From NCBI GenBank assembly GCA_963539695.1, contig CAUTOC010000009.1:1-64000 (forward strand): DNA of 64,000 nt, in the 5' to 3' direction. Made by a program: the position numbers and the translations under genes. The DNA is from Catonella sp963539695 (GTDB lineage Bacteria > Bacillota > Clostridia > Lachnospirales > Lachnospiraceae). Below, in pieces: positions 1 to 7,360 of the stretch. Position 1 is the stretch's first letter, and each line of letters opens with the position of its first letter. The notes beneath the pieces are model-generated. The model saw only the letters and a list, made by a program, of their open reading frames with translations, did no database searches and had not been told where the DNA came from.

Positions 1-1210
1 GTTCGTTTAATTTCCTGAAAAGATTTTTACTTGATTTTGTCTTCAATCCTTCTAATACAGTATCTTTCAAATGAGGAAACTGTTTCAAAAAAATATCTAT
101 TTCCTCATAGGATTTCTGATAGGCTTCTACATCTTTTCTGTTCATCATCATATAAATTTTATCATTCGGATTTTTACGATATCCCTCATAATGCTCTCTT
201 TTGCTGATACAGATTTGAATATGCTTAACCACTTCCTTTATCCTCTTTTGTTCCCATGAAAGTTTATCAAATTCTTGTTTCAATTCATTTTTTTGAAATG
301 ATATTTTTTGAATTCCTTTTTCCAATGCTTCCATAGAGTTAAAGCCTTTATCTCTTATTTTTAACAGAATTTTGGAGGCTACTTGCATATTGGTATAAAC
401 TTCCCAATCCTGATTTCCATATTTGGTTTTATCAACAAACTCTCCTATTTCTTTATCTTTATTTCGGATTCTTTCTTTGATTTTTTCTTCTGTGTAATTA
501 TCCCCTATGGTTTTCGCTCTGGTAAATCTCTGCTGATTTTTCTGTTTGAAAGCAATATACTTTCCAAACTTAATTTCATATCCATATTGTTCCATTATTT
601 TAAGAAAATGTTCCCAGTTTATTGCTTTTTGGATTACTCTATCCATATCAAATTGAAGTCTTGATTTATAACTTTTACCTTTTTTATCTTCATTCCAATC
701 GTACCAGCTTACAAATTTTCTTCGCTTAATCTCGTTGATTTCCTTTTGAGTTTCCAGGTCGATGACAGATAAATTATGCTCCCTGCAAAGCTTGTCGCTC
801 TGATTTCGAATATTCATATAGGAGCCGTAATAGGAATGATATACCTTACCCTTATCAACATCGATCGAATTAAAAATGATGTGATTGTGGATATGGTCTT
901 TATCGATATGTGTCGCTAAAACATATTCATATTTCCCCTCTAAAATCTTTTCGCAAAGTTCAATTCCCACCTGATGAGCTTCTTCAAAACTCACTTCTTC
1001 CGGCACAAAGGATTGAATTAAATGATGAGCTAAAGTTTTCGTTCTTGAGTTAAACTGTTTCTTGGTAAGTTCAAATTCTTTATGAGCATTTTCTCTGCTG
1101 CATAGGTGCGTTGTAACATAGATTTCATCATCTGTCTTATCTCCGTTACAGATATAATCTATCGCCTTTTTAAGAGTAGTTTTAATCGGATGTATCTTTG
1201 TAACAGCCAT
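1..1210 (-). CDS. Relaxase / mobilization nuclease (C-terminus cut by window edge)
   Basis: The reading frame is open from the ATG at 1210 to base 1, giving about 403 residues with no stop. The N-terminus reads MAVTKIHPIK and has a tyrosine at residue 19, where a nicking tyrosine would be expected. The metal-binding histidine cluster HIDKDHIHNH lies at residues 101-110, as in the VirD2-like relaxase domain family (PF03432, MobP-type). It would nick the element at oriT and lead the strand into a recipient using another element's secretion channel. Its start overlaps the stop of the MobC-like gene by one base (TAATG), so the two are translationally coupled. The downstream end is not visible. 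Confidence 0.88.
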   Translation of the reverse strand, partial: MAVTKIHPIKTTLKKAIDYICNGDKTDDEIYVTTHLCSRENAHKEFELTKKQFNSRTKTLAHHLIQSFVPEEVSFEEAHQVGIELCEKILEGKYEYVLATHIDKDHIHNHIIFNSIDVDKGKVYHSYYGSYMNIRNQSDKLCREHNLSVIDLETQKEINEIKRRKFVSWYDWNEDKKGKSYKSRLQFDMDRVIQKAINWEHFLKIMEQYGYEIKFGKYIAFKQKNQQRFTRAKTIGDNYTEEKIKERIRNKDKEIGEFVDKTKYGNQDWEVYTNMQVASKILLKIRDKGFNSMEALEKGIQKISFQKNELKQEFDKLSWEQKRIKEVVKHIQICISKREHYEGYRKNPNDKIYMMMNRKDVEAYQKSYEEIDIFLKQFPHLKDTVLEGLKTKSSKNLFRKLNE

Positions 1211-1590
1211 TACCCTACAACCTCATTGATAATATAGTCAGAAACTTTTTCTCTAAATTCTGACAGGAAAAGAAGTTCTCCTTGCAAAGCTTTCTTAGTG
1301 CTTTCAATATCATCTTTATAAATAACTCCTGTGCTGTTTACCGCCTTTGCAATTTGATTCAGGTTTGCTGAGTTACGACTGACAAGAGAAGATAATTCCC
1401 TCAGTTCTTTTCTGAAGGCTCCGGAAATATCAATGCTGATAATTCTGTTCTTAAAAATACTGTCCCTATAAAATTCTCTCTTGCTCTTAAAATTGGTCAA
1501 TGCAAATCTTCTATTTAATTCTTTCATATCTTCTTCGTTCACCATAAAATGAACGGTATAATTATTTTTACGATTAACTATCTTTGACAT
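1210..1590 (-). CDS. MobC-like relaxosome accessory protein
   Basis: A 126-residue protein directly upstream of and coupled to the relaxase. The middle carries a conserved MobC-type segment around residues 60-100 (LSSLVSRNSANLNQIAKAVN), typical of bacterial mobilization proteins (PF05713) that bind oriT and help the relaxase open the strands. The N-terminal 45 residues resemble a ribbon-helix-helix DNA-binding segment (TVHFMVNEEDMKELNRR). A good ribosome binding site (AAAGGA) lies about 10 bases before the ATG. The 338 bases upstream hold the candidate oriT. Confidence 0.82.
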   Translation of the reverse strand: MSKIVNRKNNYTVHFMVNEEDMKELNRRFALTNFKSKREFYRDSIFKNRIISIDISGAFRKELRELSSLVSRNSANLNQIAKAVNSTGVIYKDDIESTKKALQGELLFLSEFREKVSDYIINEVVG

Positions 1591-1645
1591 ATTTTATAGT
1601 TCCTTTCTCATTCGGGGTATTAGGGTTCTCCCTAGGGTCTGCCCC

Positions 1646-1780
1646 AGCCAATTATCTCCAACGAAAATTTATTTGAGTTGCTGAGATAATTAGGCGAGGG
1701 TAAAATTGATTAAGCTGAATTGTCAGCTTACAAGCCTACTTTTGGAACTGTGGTCAAAAAGTATATGCTTGCTATCTAAC
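1646..1780. other. Candidate origin of transfer (oriT) with two inverted repeats
   Basis: The non-coding stretch 1591-1928 upstream of mobC contains two hairpins. The first pairs AATTATCTC (1650-1658) with GAGATAATT (1683-1691), extended by GCC/GGC with one bulged base. The second is a perfect 8-bp repeat, TAAGCTGA (1711-1718) and TCAGCTTA (1723-1730), with a four-base loop. A single-copy AT-rich stretch follows (1731-1780). Inverted repeats next to mobC and the relaxase are the usual layout of an oriT. The nic site itself cannot be assigned from sequence alone. Confidence 0.5.
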
Positions 1781-1851
1781 TATAATTCATGATTTTTACA
1801 AATTCGTCTTTAACTTACACAGAAAAAAGTGGATGTAACTTTTCAGTTTTA

Positions 1852-1925
1852 CCGTTTGCACCGTTCATACCGTACGACATTTTCTTATATACAAAACATC
1901 AAACGGTACGAACGGTTTGAACGGC
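1852..1925. repeat. Two facing arrays of three 9-bp iteron-like repeats
   Basis: On the plus strand three 9-bp units run in phase: CCGTTTGCA, CCGTTCATA and CCGTACGAC (1852-1878). On the minus strand three more run in from the other side: CCGTTCAAA, CCGTTCGTA and CCGTTTGAT (1925 to 1899). The arrays are inverted relative to each other and separated by 20 AT-rich bases (1879-1898). The block lies just after the helicase stop codon. Phased 9-bp repeats next to replication proteins suggest initiator binding sites, but a strong hairpin acting as a transcript end is also possible. Confidence 0.6.
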
Positions 1926-1928
1926 ATT

Positions 1929-2891
1929 TTAATAAATTACATCCTCTGAATTATATTTAACTTGATAGTTATTGTTGTTTTTGCCTCGCTTCATTGTAAT
2001 GCTGATTCCATTTTTTCTGAGAACTTCTTTATTACGATTTAAGGTCTTGCCGAATTGTTGCGGACTTTCTATCTCTAATTTTATCTTTGAGCAAATATCA
2101 ACTATTGTTCCATCTATTTCTTTTAATTTAGGCATGACCTGCACCAATCTTTGAATTGACGGTTCCAGCATTTCAATCGGATCAATTTTATCAAGTTCCA
2201 ATACCTTTTTTGAAGGATGAATTTTTACTTGGTATACCTTTGATTCAAAAAGCCTACTGGTTACATCTAAGTTGAATTCCGTATCAAATTCCGATGCTTT
2301 ATCAATAGCTATTATGGTGTCTACTGAACCGGATAATGCTTGAGAACCTATCACTTTTTCACTCACACTTTTGGTAGATGAATCCTTTTTTGTGTGATAC
2401 ATCATAATAAAAGTGCAACCATATTTTTCTATAAGCTCATAATACTTAGCCATAACCTCATAGGTGTCATTGTAATCATTGGCATTATATTTTCTGTCAT
2501 ATTTTATCTTAGAAAAAGTATCTACAATAAAGACTTCATAGCCCAAATCCGTATCTGCTTTGACGATTCTTTCAAACTCACCAAAGTCTACATAACTTGT
2601 GCCTTCATAAAATTTCATAGTGTTTGAACAAGGTATATCTAATCTCTTAATTCTTTCTTGAATAAGTTTTCCGGATAGTTCGTTACAATAGTAAACAACA
2701 TTTGTTTTACGCACCTTGTTTTCAAGAAAATCAATTCCTTCATTGATACATATCCCAAGATTAAGTCCCAATGCCGTCTTACCTTTTTTAGGTGAAGCTA
2801 CAATCAATGTAATACTTTTTCTTGCAATGATATTGTCCACAATATACTTATCAGAGGCATCAAACTCAGTATCTATCGTATATGCTTTCAA
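1929..2891 (-). CDS. RecA-fold ATPase / RepA-like replicative helicase
   Basis: A 320-residue P-loop ATPase. Walker A is ASPKKGKTA at residues 32-40 and Walker B is FIVDTFSK near residue 121-128, followed by the motif MMYHTKKD. This fits the RepA/KaiC-like single-domain helicase family (AAA_25) found beside primases on mobile elements. The C-terminal 70 residues look like a winged-helix DNA-binding part. Translation probably starts at TTG (2889-2891), which overlaps the TGA of the upstream primase gene as TTGA, implying coupled synthesis. Together with the primase it probably replicates the excised element. The exact substrate and oligomeric state are inferred. Confidence 0.75.
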   Translation of the reverse strand: MKAYTIDTEFDASDKYIVDNIIARKSITLIVASPKKGKTALGLNLGICINEGIDFLENKVRKTNVVYYCNELSGKLIQERIKRLDIPCSNTMKFYEGTSYVDFGEFERIVKADTDLGYEVFIVDTFSKIKYDRKYNANDYNDTYEVMAKYYELIEKYGCTFIMMYHTKKDSSTKSVSEKVIGSQALSGSVDTIIAIDKASEFDTEFNLDVTSRLFESKVYQVKIHPSKKVLELDKIDPIEMLEPSIQRLVQVMPKLKEIDGTIVDICSKIKLEIESPQQFGKTLNRNKEVLRKNGISITMKRGKNNNNYQVKYNSEDVIY

Positions 2892-3811
2892 CGAACTGCC
2901 TCCCTTGTTTTTCTGTGATAGTTATAATCCCAATAATTCGTTCCGCCGACTTTCTGTGCCTTCTGAATACTTTGATTTAAGTATTTAATGTAGGCTGCCT
3001 CAGTTCTTCTTTTACTCATATCACCCATTCGGTTTAAGGCTGATTTCAGGAAGATCTCAAGCATTAAATCTGCATTTCCATGTGTAAAGCTGTTTAAGAT
3101 AAGAAGCAACCCGAAATCGTCTTTGCTTGCATCACCTGTGGAATATTCACCTCTAAAAAGCTCTCTTCCTTTGCTATTAGTTATATAGATTGCCTTTAAA
3201 ATTCCTTCAATATCCGGCACATCGCTATCTATATTTTTATAATAGGAAATTCGTTCTCTTATTGTTTCTTTAAGAGCATATTTTTCATAATAAAGGTTCA
3301 ACTTATACTGTTCATTCTGTACTTCCGTGCAAGTTCCTATAACATCACCTGTCATAGCAATGCACTTATTTGACTTATACATTTCAAAACGATCAGCTTG
3401 ATTGTTGATATTCTTATGAATTCTGCCCTTGGCAAATATGTGGACTCCGTTGCCCGATACGGAAATTTCCTTATATGTTTCGCCAAAATCACTTATGATG
3501 TCTCGCACATCCTCAAAGCTGTCCTTAACATTATCTAAATCAATGCAGACAAAAGGATCATATTCAGTTAAAACAAATGATAGTCCATCACAGCCGCTTC
3601 TTTCCAATCCATCTAAAGCAGTTTCAAAATCTGTCCAGTTTTCTTCTTTGTTCCACTCATTCGATTCACAAGTGATTGGACTGATTGGAATCTTAACCAT
3701 TTTTATATTTCCGTTTTTATCTTCGTTATGGTAAATCTTGAACCATAACCATTGCCTGCGTTCTTTTAATTCCTGCGGAATATTGTTAATATATTTTTCT
3801 TTGTTTATCAT
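2888..3811 (-). CDS. PrimPol-type primase (archaeo-eukaryotic primase superfamily)
   Basis: A 307-residue protein with a DxD metal site (CIDLDN, acidic residues 91 and 93) and the SGNGVHIFAKG motif (residues 119-129), whose histidine is typical of primase-polymerases of the NrS-1 phage and plasmid type. The C-terminal third is helical and resembles PriCT-type primase tails. It would make primers, and perhaps copy DNA, during replication of the circular element. An AGGAGG site lies just before the ATG at 3811. It is translationally coupled to the helicase gene downstream. Confidence 0.75.
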   Translation of the reverse strand: MINKEKYINNIPQELKERRQWLWFKIYHNEDKNGNIKMVKIPISPITCESNEWNKEENWTDFETALDGLERSGCDGLSFVLTEYDPFVCIDLDNVKDSFEDVRDIISDFGETYKEISVSGNGVHIFAKGRIHKNINNQADRFEMYKSNKCIAMTGDVIGTCTEVQNEQYKLNLYYEKYALKETIRERISYYKNIDSDVPDIEGILKAIYITNSKGRELFRGEYSTGDASKDDFGLLLILNSFTHGNADLMLEIFLKSALNRMGDMSKRRTEAAYIKYLNQSIQKAQKVGGTNYWDYNYHRKTREAVR

Positions 3812-3846
3812 TTTTTACCTCCATATTTTTGTTGATGATAGAAGTA

Positions 3847-3891
3847 CAACCTGATAAAATATTTTTTAGGAGTTGCAATCTTATCAGGTTG
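3847..3891. repeat. Perfect 11-bp inverted repeat between the RHH and primase genes
   Basis: CAACCTGATAA (3847-3857) is exactly complementary to TTATCAGGTTG (3881-3891), with a 23-base spacer. The repeat sits between the stop of the RHH-like gene (3902) and the primase start (3811). No uridine tract follows in the transcribed direction, so it is not a standard terminator. A protein binding site or an attenuating hairpin is more likely. Confidence 0.6.
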
Positions 3892-3901
3892 CTTCCCCAC
3901 T

Positions 3902-4285
3902 CTATCTATTGCCATAGGTAGAGTCATTTTTATTTCTATTCACCGTTTCAAACATTTCCGGAATATATGCCGGAAGTTCAAGTTTATTTTCATCCATATC
4001 GCAGTCCAAATTAACATTTTTAAAATAATCTTCAGGCATCTTCAGTTTCGTTTTCAGTTCATCAAACACTCTTATATTTCCAAATACCTCAACTTTATGA
4101 TTTATGCTCATTTGAATCATATAATCCTGTTTGTTTAATCCTGATAATGCTATTTTCTCTTCCAATAAACTTTTTTCTTCCTGAGACATTCTGAAATTCA
4201 CTATAATATTTCTTTTTCTGTTGTTATCAACTTTCAGTTTTCTACCTTTTGTTTGTAGACTTACTCTTTTAAATATCTTACTCAT
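3902..4285 (-). CDS. Ribbon-helix-helix-like small protein of mobile elements
   Basis: A 127-residue protein. Residues 25-60 (IIVNFRMSQEEKSLLEEK and onward) look like a beta strand followed by two helices, as in ribbon-helix-helix DNA-binding proteins of the MobC/NikA type. The C-terminal half is acidic and unassigned. The gene lies 10 bases after the integrase stop, in the same orientation as the primase and helicase genes. It may bind the origin or the element's promoters; this is inference from fold and position only. Confidence 0.5.
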   Translation of the reverse strand: MSKIFKRVSLQTKGRKLKVDNNRKRNIIVNFRMSQEEKSLLEEKIALSGLNKQDYMIQMSINHKVEVFGNIRVFDELKTKLKMPEDYFKNVNLDCDMDENKLELPAYIPEMFETVNRNKNDSTYGNR

Positions 4286-4295
4286 CTTAATAAAC

Positions 4296-5366
4296 TTAAT
4301 TCCTTTCTTTCTCTATCGTTTCAATGATTTCCAACTGTTTTGACGGATATAAATGTGCATAATTTAAGGTTATCGAGATACTTTCATGACCTAATCTTTC
4401 TGCAATCACCACAGGAGAAAAGCCTTGCTCTATCAAATATGCAACATGAGAGTGTCTTAAATCATGAACTCTAATTCTTTTTACTCCTGATAATTTACAG
4501 CCTCTATCCATTTCATGATGTAAATATGATTTTGTAAAAGTAAATAGCCTTGCCTTTGAATCCAGATGATAATACATTCCGAAGAAATCAGACATTTCAT
4601 CACATAGAAATTGTGGTAGTTGAATTACTCTATTACTTTTTTCCGTCTTTGGACTTGTAATATAATCTTTTCCTTTTAGCCTTTGAAATGATTTAGTGAT
4701 TGTTAAAGTTTTCTTTTCAAAGTCAAAGTCATCTTTTGATAATGCCAGCAATTCACCTTCTCTAATACCGCACCAATAAAGAATCTCGAAAGCATAATAT
4801 GAAGCAGGCTTACTTTTAATACTTTCAGCAAATTTTTCATACTCTTCTTTCGTCCAAAACAACATTTCCTGTGCCTTTGATTTTCCCATCTTAGTTGTTT
4901 TATGAGCAGGATTGCTTGTTAATCCATAATATTTATTTGCATGGTTAAGAATTGCATTTAATTGATTCTGAATCGTTCTTAAATAAGTTTGAGAATATGA
5001 CTTACCTTCACCATCAGATTTTTTAAGTAATTCATTCTGCCACTGTAAAATATCCGGAGCCGTTATTTCAGCTATAGATTTTTTGGCAAAGTAAGGTATT
5101 ATTTTCGTTTCTATAATATGCACCTTTGTTAAGTAGGTGTTGTATTTAATTCTCGGTCTTAAATCATTCAAATAGATTTCAACAAATGACTCAAAAAGCA
5201 TATTCAAATCTCTCGATTTACTTGCCAAAAACTCTCGTTCATACTCCAAAACCTCTCTCTTTGTAGCGAATCCACGCTTTGTGTGAATCTGTTTCATCCC
5301 TTGCCAATCAACATACCTTAAATAGATTTTCCATGTACCTCTTTCTTTATCCTTGCTGGCTGACAC
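4296..5366 (-). CDS. Tyrosine site-specific integrase
   Basis: A 356-residue tyrosine recombinase. An N-terminal arm-binding domain (residues 1-50, including WKIYLRYVDWQG) is followed by a SAM-like core-binding domain (about 60-155) and the catalytic domain. Catalytic residues are visible: Arg202 (GIREGE), His301 and Arg304 (HDLRHSH), His327 (LGHES) and the nucleophile Tyr336 (NYAHLYP). It would integrate and excise the element at the guaA 3' end. The excisionase-like gene lies 11 bases upstream in the same direction, so both are probably on one transcript. Confidence 0.93.
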   Translation of the reverse strand: MSASKDKERGTWKIYLRYVDWQGMKQIHTKRGFATKREVLEYEREFLASKSRDLNMLFESFVEIYLNDLRPRIKYNTYLTKVHIIETKIIPYFAKKSIAEITAPDILQWQNELLKKSDGEGKSYSQTYLRTIQNQLNAILNHANKYYGLTSNPAHKTTKMGKSKAQEMLFWTKEEYEKFAESIKSKPASYYAFEILYWCGIREGELLALSKDDFDFEKKTLTITKSFQRLKGKDYITSPKTEKSNRVIQLPQFLCDEMSDFFGMYYHLDSKARLFTFTKSYLHHEMDRGCKLSGVKRIRVHDLRHSHVAYLIEQGFSPVVIAERLGHESISITLNYAHLYPSKQLEIIETIEKERN

Positions 5367-5377
5367 ATCATCACCTC

Positions 5378-5569
5378 CTATACTTCTTTCGTTTGTCCAT
5401 AACAGTTTTCTTCATAAAATTTTCGATTAACCTTACCTGCAATCACTATCAGGTTCGGATTGTCTTTTAGCATTCTCTCATTTAATTCTTTTATCATTTT
5501 GTATGCTTTGGGTTTGGAAACTCCCCAATCTTTGCTGACTTCTTCAGCATCAACATACATCTTTCTCAT
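5378..5569 (-). CDS. Excisionase-like small DNA-binding protein
   Basis: A 63-residue protein with a predicted winged-helix/helix-turn-helix (VDAEEVSKDWGVSKPKAYKMI). Small proteins of this kind directly upstream of an integrase act as excisionases or AlpA-like regulators. The ribosome binding site AGGAGG lies 6-11 bases before the ATG. A well-formed promoter (5613-5641) faces this gene, and a repressor-like site overlaps its -10 box. The excisionase role is inferred from size and position. Confidence 0.72.
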   Translation of the reverse strand: MRKMYVDAEEVSKDWGVSKPKAYKMIKELNERMLKDNPNLIVIAGKVNRKFYEENCYGQTKEV

Positions 5570-5612
5570 ATTTTTCCTCCTCTCTTGTTTATTTGAACTT
5601 GCAATATTTATT

Positions 5613-5641
5613 AGTATACTGATTTATATAATATAAGTCAA
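5613..5641 (-). promoter_or_regulatory. Sigma-A promoter of the excisionase-integrase transcript, with operator-like repeat
   Basis: Read on the minus strand, TTGACT (5641-5636) and TATACT (5618-5613) are separated by exactly 17 bases. TTAGTATAC (5611-5619) overlaps the -10 box and recurs at 5680-5688 in the divergent promoter region. A repressor bound here would block excision and integration gene expression. The divergent XRE protein is the natural candidate. Confidence 0.7.
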
Positions 5642-5672
5642 TAGTTATTTCTAATTTTTATCAAAATTTCTC

Positions 5673-5722
5673 TTTATTTTTAGTATACGATTTGATATAA
5701 TAAGATATAATAAATATAGGAG
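5673..5722 (+). promoter_or_regulatory. Promoter and ribosome binding site of the XRE regulator, with second operator-like repeat
   Basis: A TATAAT -10 box lies at 5696-5701, with a poor -35 (TTTATT, 5673-5678) 17 bases upstream. The second copy of TTAGTATAC (5680-5688) sits inside the spacer, so the regulator could also control itself. The Shine-Dalgarno AGGAG is at 5718-5722, eight bases before the ATG. Confidence 0.55.
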
Positions 5723-5730
5723 ATTATAAT

Positions 5731-6330
5731 ATGAACAATAAAACTGTATCGGAACGATTGAAATATCTTCGTTCTATAAATAAAAAATCACAAAAAGAAT
5801 TTGCCGAGTTTTTGGGAATACCTCAACCGTCCATGTCTGCATACGAAAATGGTAAAAACAATCCTACAATAGATGTGCTGATAGATATTGCCGATAAATG
5901 CAAAGTATCTTTAGATTGGCTTGCCGGAAGAAGTGACTATACTTTAGGTCTTTCAAGTATGAGAGAATTTGTATTATTTATGTATGAACTGGCAATGAAA
6001 AAAGAAATCGGATTCAAAATAATTGTAGAAGATAAATTCCCGAATGATATTGAAACAGAAGAGAATAAATGGAATGTTAAGCTTGTGTTCTATGGCAATG
6101 ACAAAGAGCATCCGTTTAATGCAGATGTTTGCAATATTTTAAAAGAATTGTCTGATATTCTGTTTGACTTGGAGTCTTACTCTATTACAAAAGAGCAGTT
6201 TGATTCTATGAAAAATAAGTCTGTAGAGTATTACACTCTACCACTAACACAGAAAGAGTTTGAGGAACTTTCAAGAGATGAGATTTTGAAGAAGAGAATT
6301 GAATACTTGAAAGAAAATAATTTACTATAA
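5731..6330 (+). CDS. XRE-family transcriptional regulator of the element
   Basis: A 199-residue protein with an N-terminal XRE helix-turn-helix (residues 7-62: SQKEFAEFLGIPQPSMSAYE is the recognition region), then a mostly helical C-terminal domain of about 125 residues without a recognised family. It lacks the Ser-Lys pair of a LexA/CI-type self-cleaving repressor. It is divergent from the excisionase-integrase genes, and two identical TTAGTATAC sites lie in the shared promoter region, so it probably represses excision and itself. The TIR gene starts 35 bases downstream with no evident promoter and is likely co-transcribed. Confidence 0.85.
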   Translation: MNNKTVSERLKYLRSINKKSQKEFAEFLGIPQPSMSAYENGKNNPTIDVLIDIADKCKVSLDWLAGRSDYTLGLSSMREFVLFMYELAMKKEIGFKIIVEDKFPNDIETEENKWNVKLVFYGNDKEHPFNADVCNILKELSDILFDLESYSITKEQFDSMKNKSVEYYTLPLTQKEFEELSRDEILKKRIEYLKENNLL

Positions 6331-6365
6331 AACAAATAGGTTATAAAGAAAAGGAAATATTTCAT

Positions 6366-7226
6366 ATGAGTTTAGATCAATGTATTCGTAATCTAAATCA
6401 AATAGATAAAGAACTTGCCGATTTGGAGAAAAAGCTTGCCGAGGAATTAAAAAATGAAGCTAATAAAACAAGAAAAATTAATGATATTAGCAATAGTATA
6501 ACTAAAAATACTTCTGCTTCTTCATATTCTTCTAAGATGAAACAAATACAAGGATATCAAAATGATATTGCAAAAATATCAAGCAAAAAAGCTGATATAA
6601 ATAAAAGGATCGCCGATAAAAGAAAAAAAAGATTAGATGCAATGCAAAAACTTCAAAAAGAACAAGTCAATGAGGCGAAAAAAATTGAAAAACAGCAAAA
6701 ACAAACATATCAAAATTATGAAAACCGCATTAAAATTTTAACTTCTCAAATTTCAGAATTAACCAATTACAATAACGGAAATAGAAATATATATTCTGAT
6801 GAAACAAACGAAGAATACGATGTTTTCATCTCTCATGCTTCTGAGGATAAAGAAAGTTTTGCAAATGACTTATATAATTCGCTAAAAAATGCAGGTGTCA
6901 AAGTATGGTATGATGAACTATGTATATCTTGGGGAGATAGCCTTCGTTCAAAAATTGATAACGGTTTAAGAAAATCAAAATATGGAATTGTAATATTATC
7001 TAATTATTATATAAAAAAAGGGTGGACTCAATATGAACTAGACGGATTATTTCAAATTGAAATGACTGGCGGAAAAACCATACTACCTATATGGCATAAT
7101 ATCTCTAAAAAAGAGGTTCAAGATTTTAGCCCAACACTAGCTGGAAGAATGGCTTTAAATTCTGCCATGATGACACCTAATGAAATAGCAAAAGAACTCA
7201 TCAATATTTTAAATCTCAATCAATAA
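6366..7226 (+). CDS. Coiled-coil plus TIR domain protein, probable NADase-type defence or effector
   Basis: A 286-residue protein. Residues 1-135 are a highly charged coiled coil rich in Lys, Gln and Glu. Residues 150-265 form a TIR_2-type domain: YDVFISHASEDKESF opens it, followed by VKVWYDELCISWGDSLRSKI and the motif GWTQYELDGL, whose Glu224 matches the catalytic glutamate of NAD-cleaving TIR domains. There is no membrane segment. Bacterial TIR proteins of this kind often act in anti-phage systems that deplete NAD or make cyclic-ADP-ribose signals. Here no ThsA, Argonaute or STING partner is visible; the neighbour is the XRE regulator. It is the only obvious cargo at this end of the element. 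The defence role is inferred. Confidence 0.85.
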   Translation: MSLDQCIRNLNQIDKELADLEKKLAEELKNEANKTRKINDISNSITKNTSASSYSSKMKQIQGYQNDIAKISSKKADINKRIADKRKKRLDAMQKLQKEQVNEAKKIEKQQKQTYQNYENRIKILTSQISELTNYNNGNRNIYSDETNEEYDVFISHASEDKESFANDLYNSLKNAGVKVWYDELCISWGDSLRSKIDNGLRKSKYGIVILSNYYIKKGWTQYELDGLFQIEMTGGKTILPIWHNISKKEVQDFSPTLAGRMALNSAMMTPNEIAKELINILNLNQ

Positions 7227-7250
7227 CACAATATTAATGGATTATTAAAA

Positions 7251-7291
7251 AAATCACCAAGGGACTATTAAATTCCTTTGGTGATTTTTAA
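7251..7291. terminator. Terminator between the TIR gene and guaA
   Basis: AAAATCACCAAGG pairs with CCTTTGGTGATTTT with one bulged base and a loop of about 12 bases. It is flanked by A-rich bases before and T-rich bases after, so it can end transcription from both sides. It stands between the convergent TIR and guaA genes, just inside the likely element boundary. Confidence 0.75.
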
Positions 7292-7360
7292 TCTGCAAGC
7301 ATTTTGCAAGCACAACGCTCACAAAACGGTTAATTATAAGGCTTTAGAACCTATTTTTAA

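Larger units (their letters stand above)
1..7360. mobile_element. Integrative mobilizable element, integrase end, inserted at guaA 3' end (left end outside window)
   Basis: The block combines a relaxase, a MobC-like protein, a helicase and primase pair, a tyrosine integrase, an excisionase-like protein, an XRE regulator and TIR cargo. All mobility genes lie on the minus strand; regulator and cargo lie on the plus strand. No type IV secretion genes are visible, so it looks mobilizable rather than self-conjugative, although such genes could lie left of base 1. The right boundary falls between the end of the TIR gene (7226) and the 3' end of guaA (7361). The 3' end of guaA is a known integration hotspot for genomic islands. 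The second att copy would be outside the window, so the exact core cannot be set. Confidence 0.8.

Noticed and set aside
71..664. Two plus-strand open frames
   Set aside because: They are antisense to the relaxase, which is open across the whole stretch with its histidine motif; they have low-complexity, Phe/Ile-rich translations.
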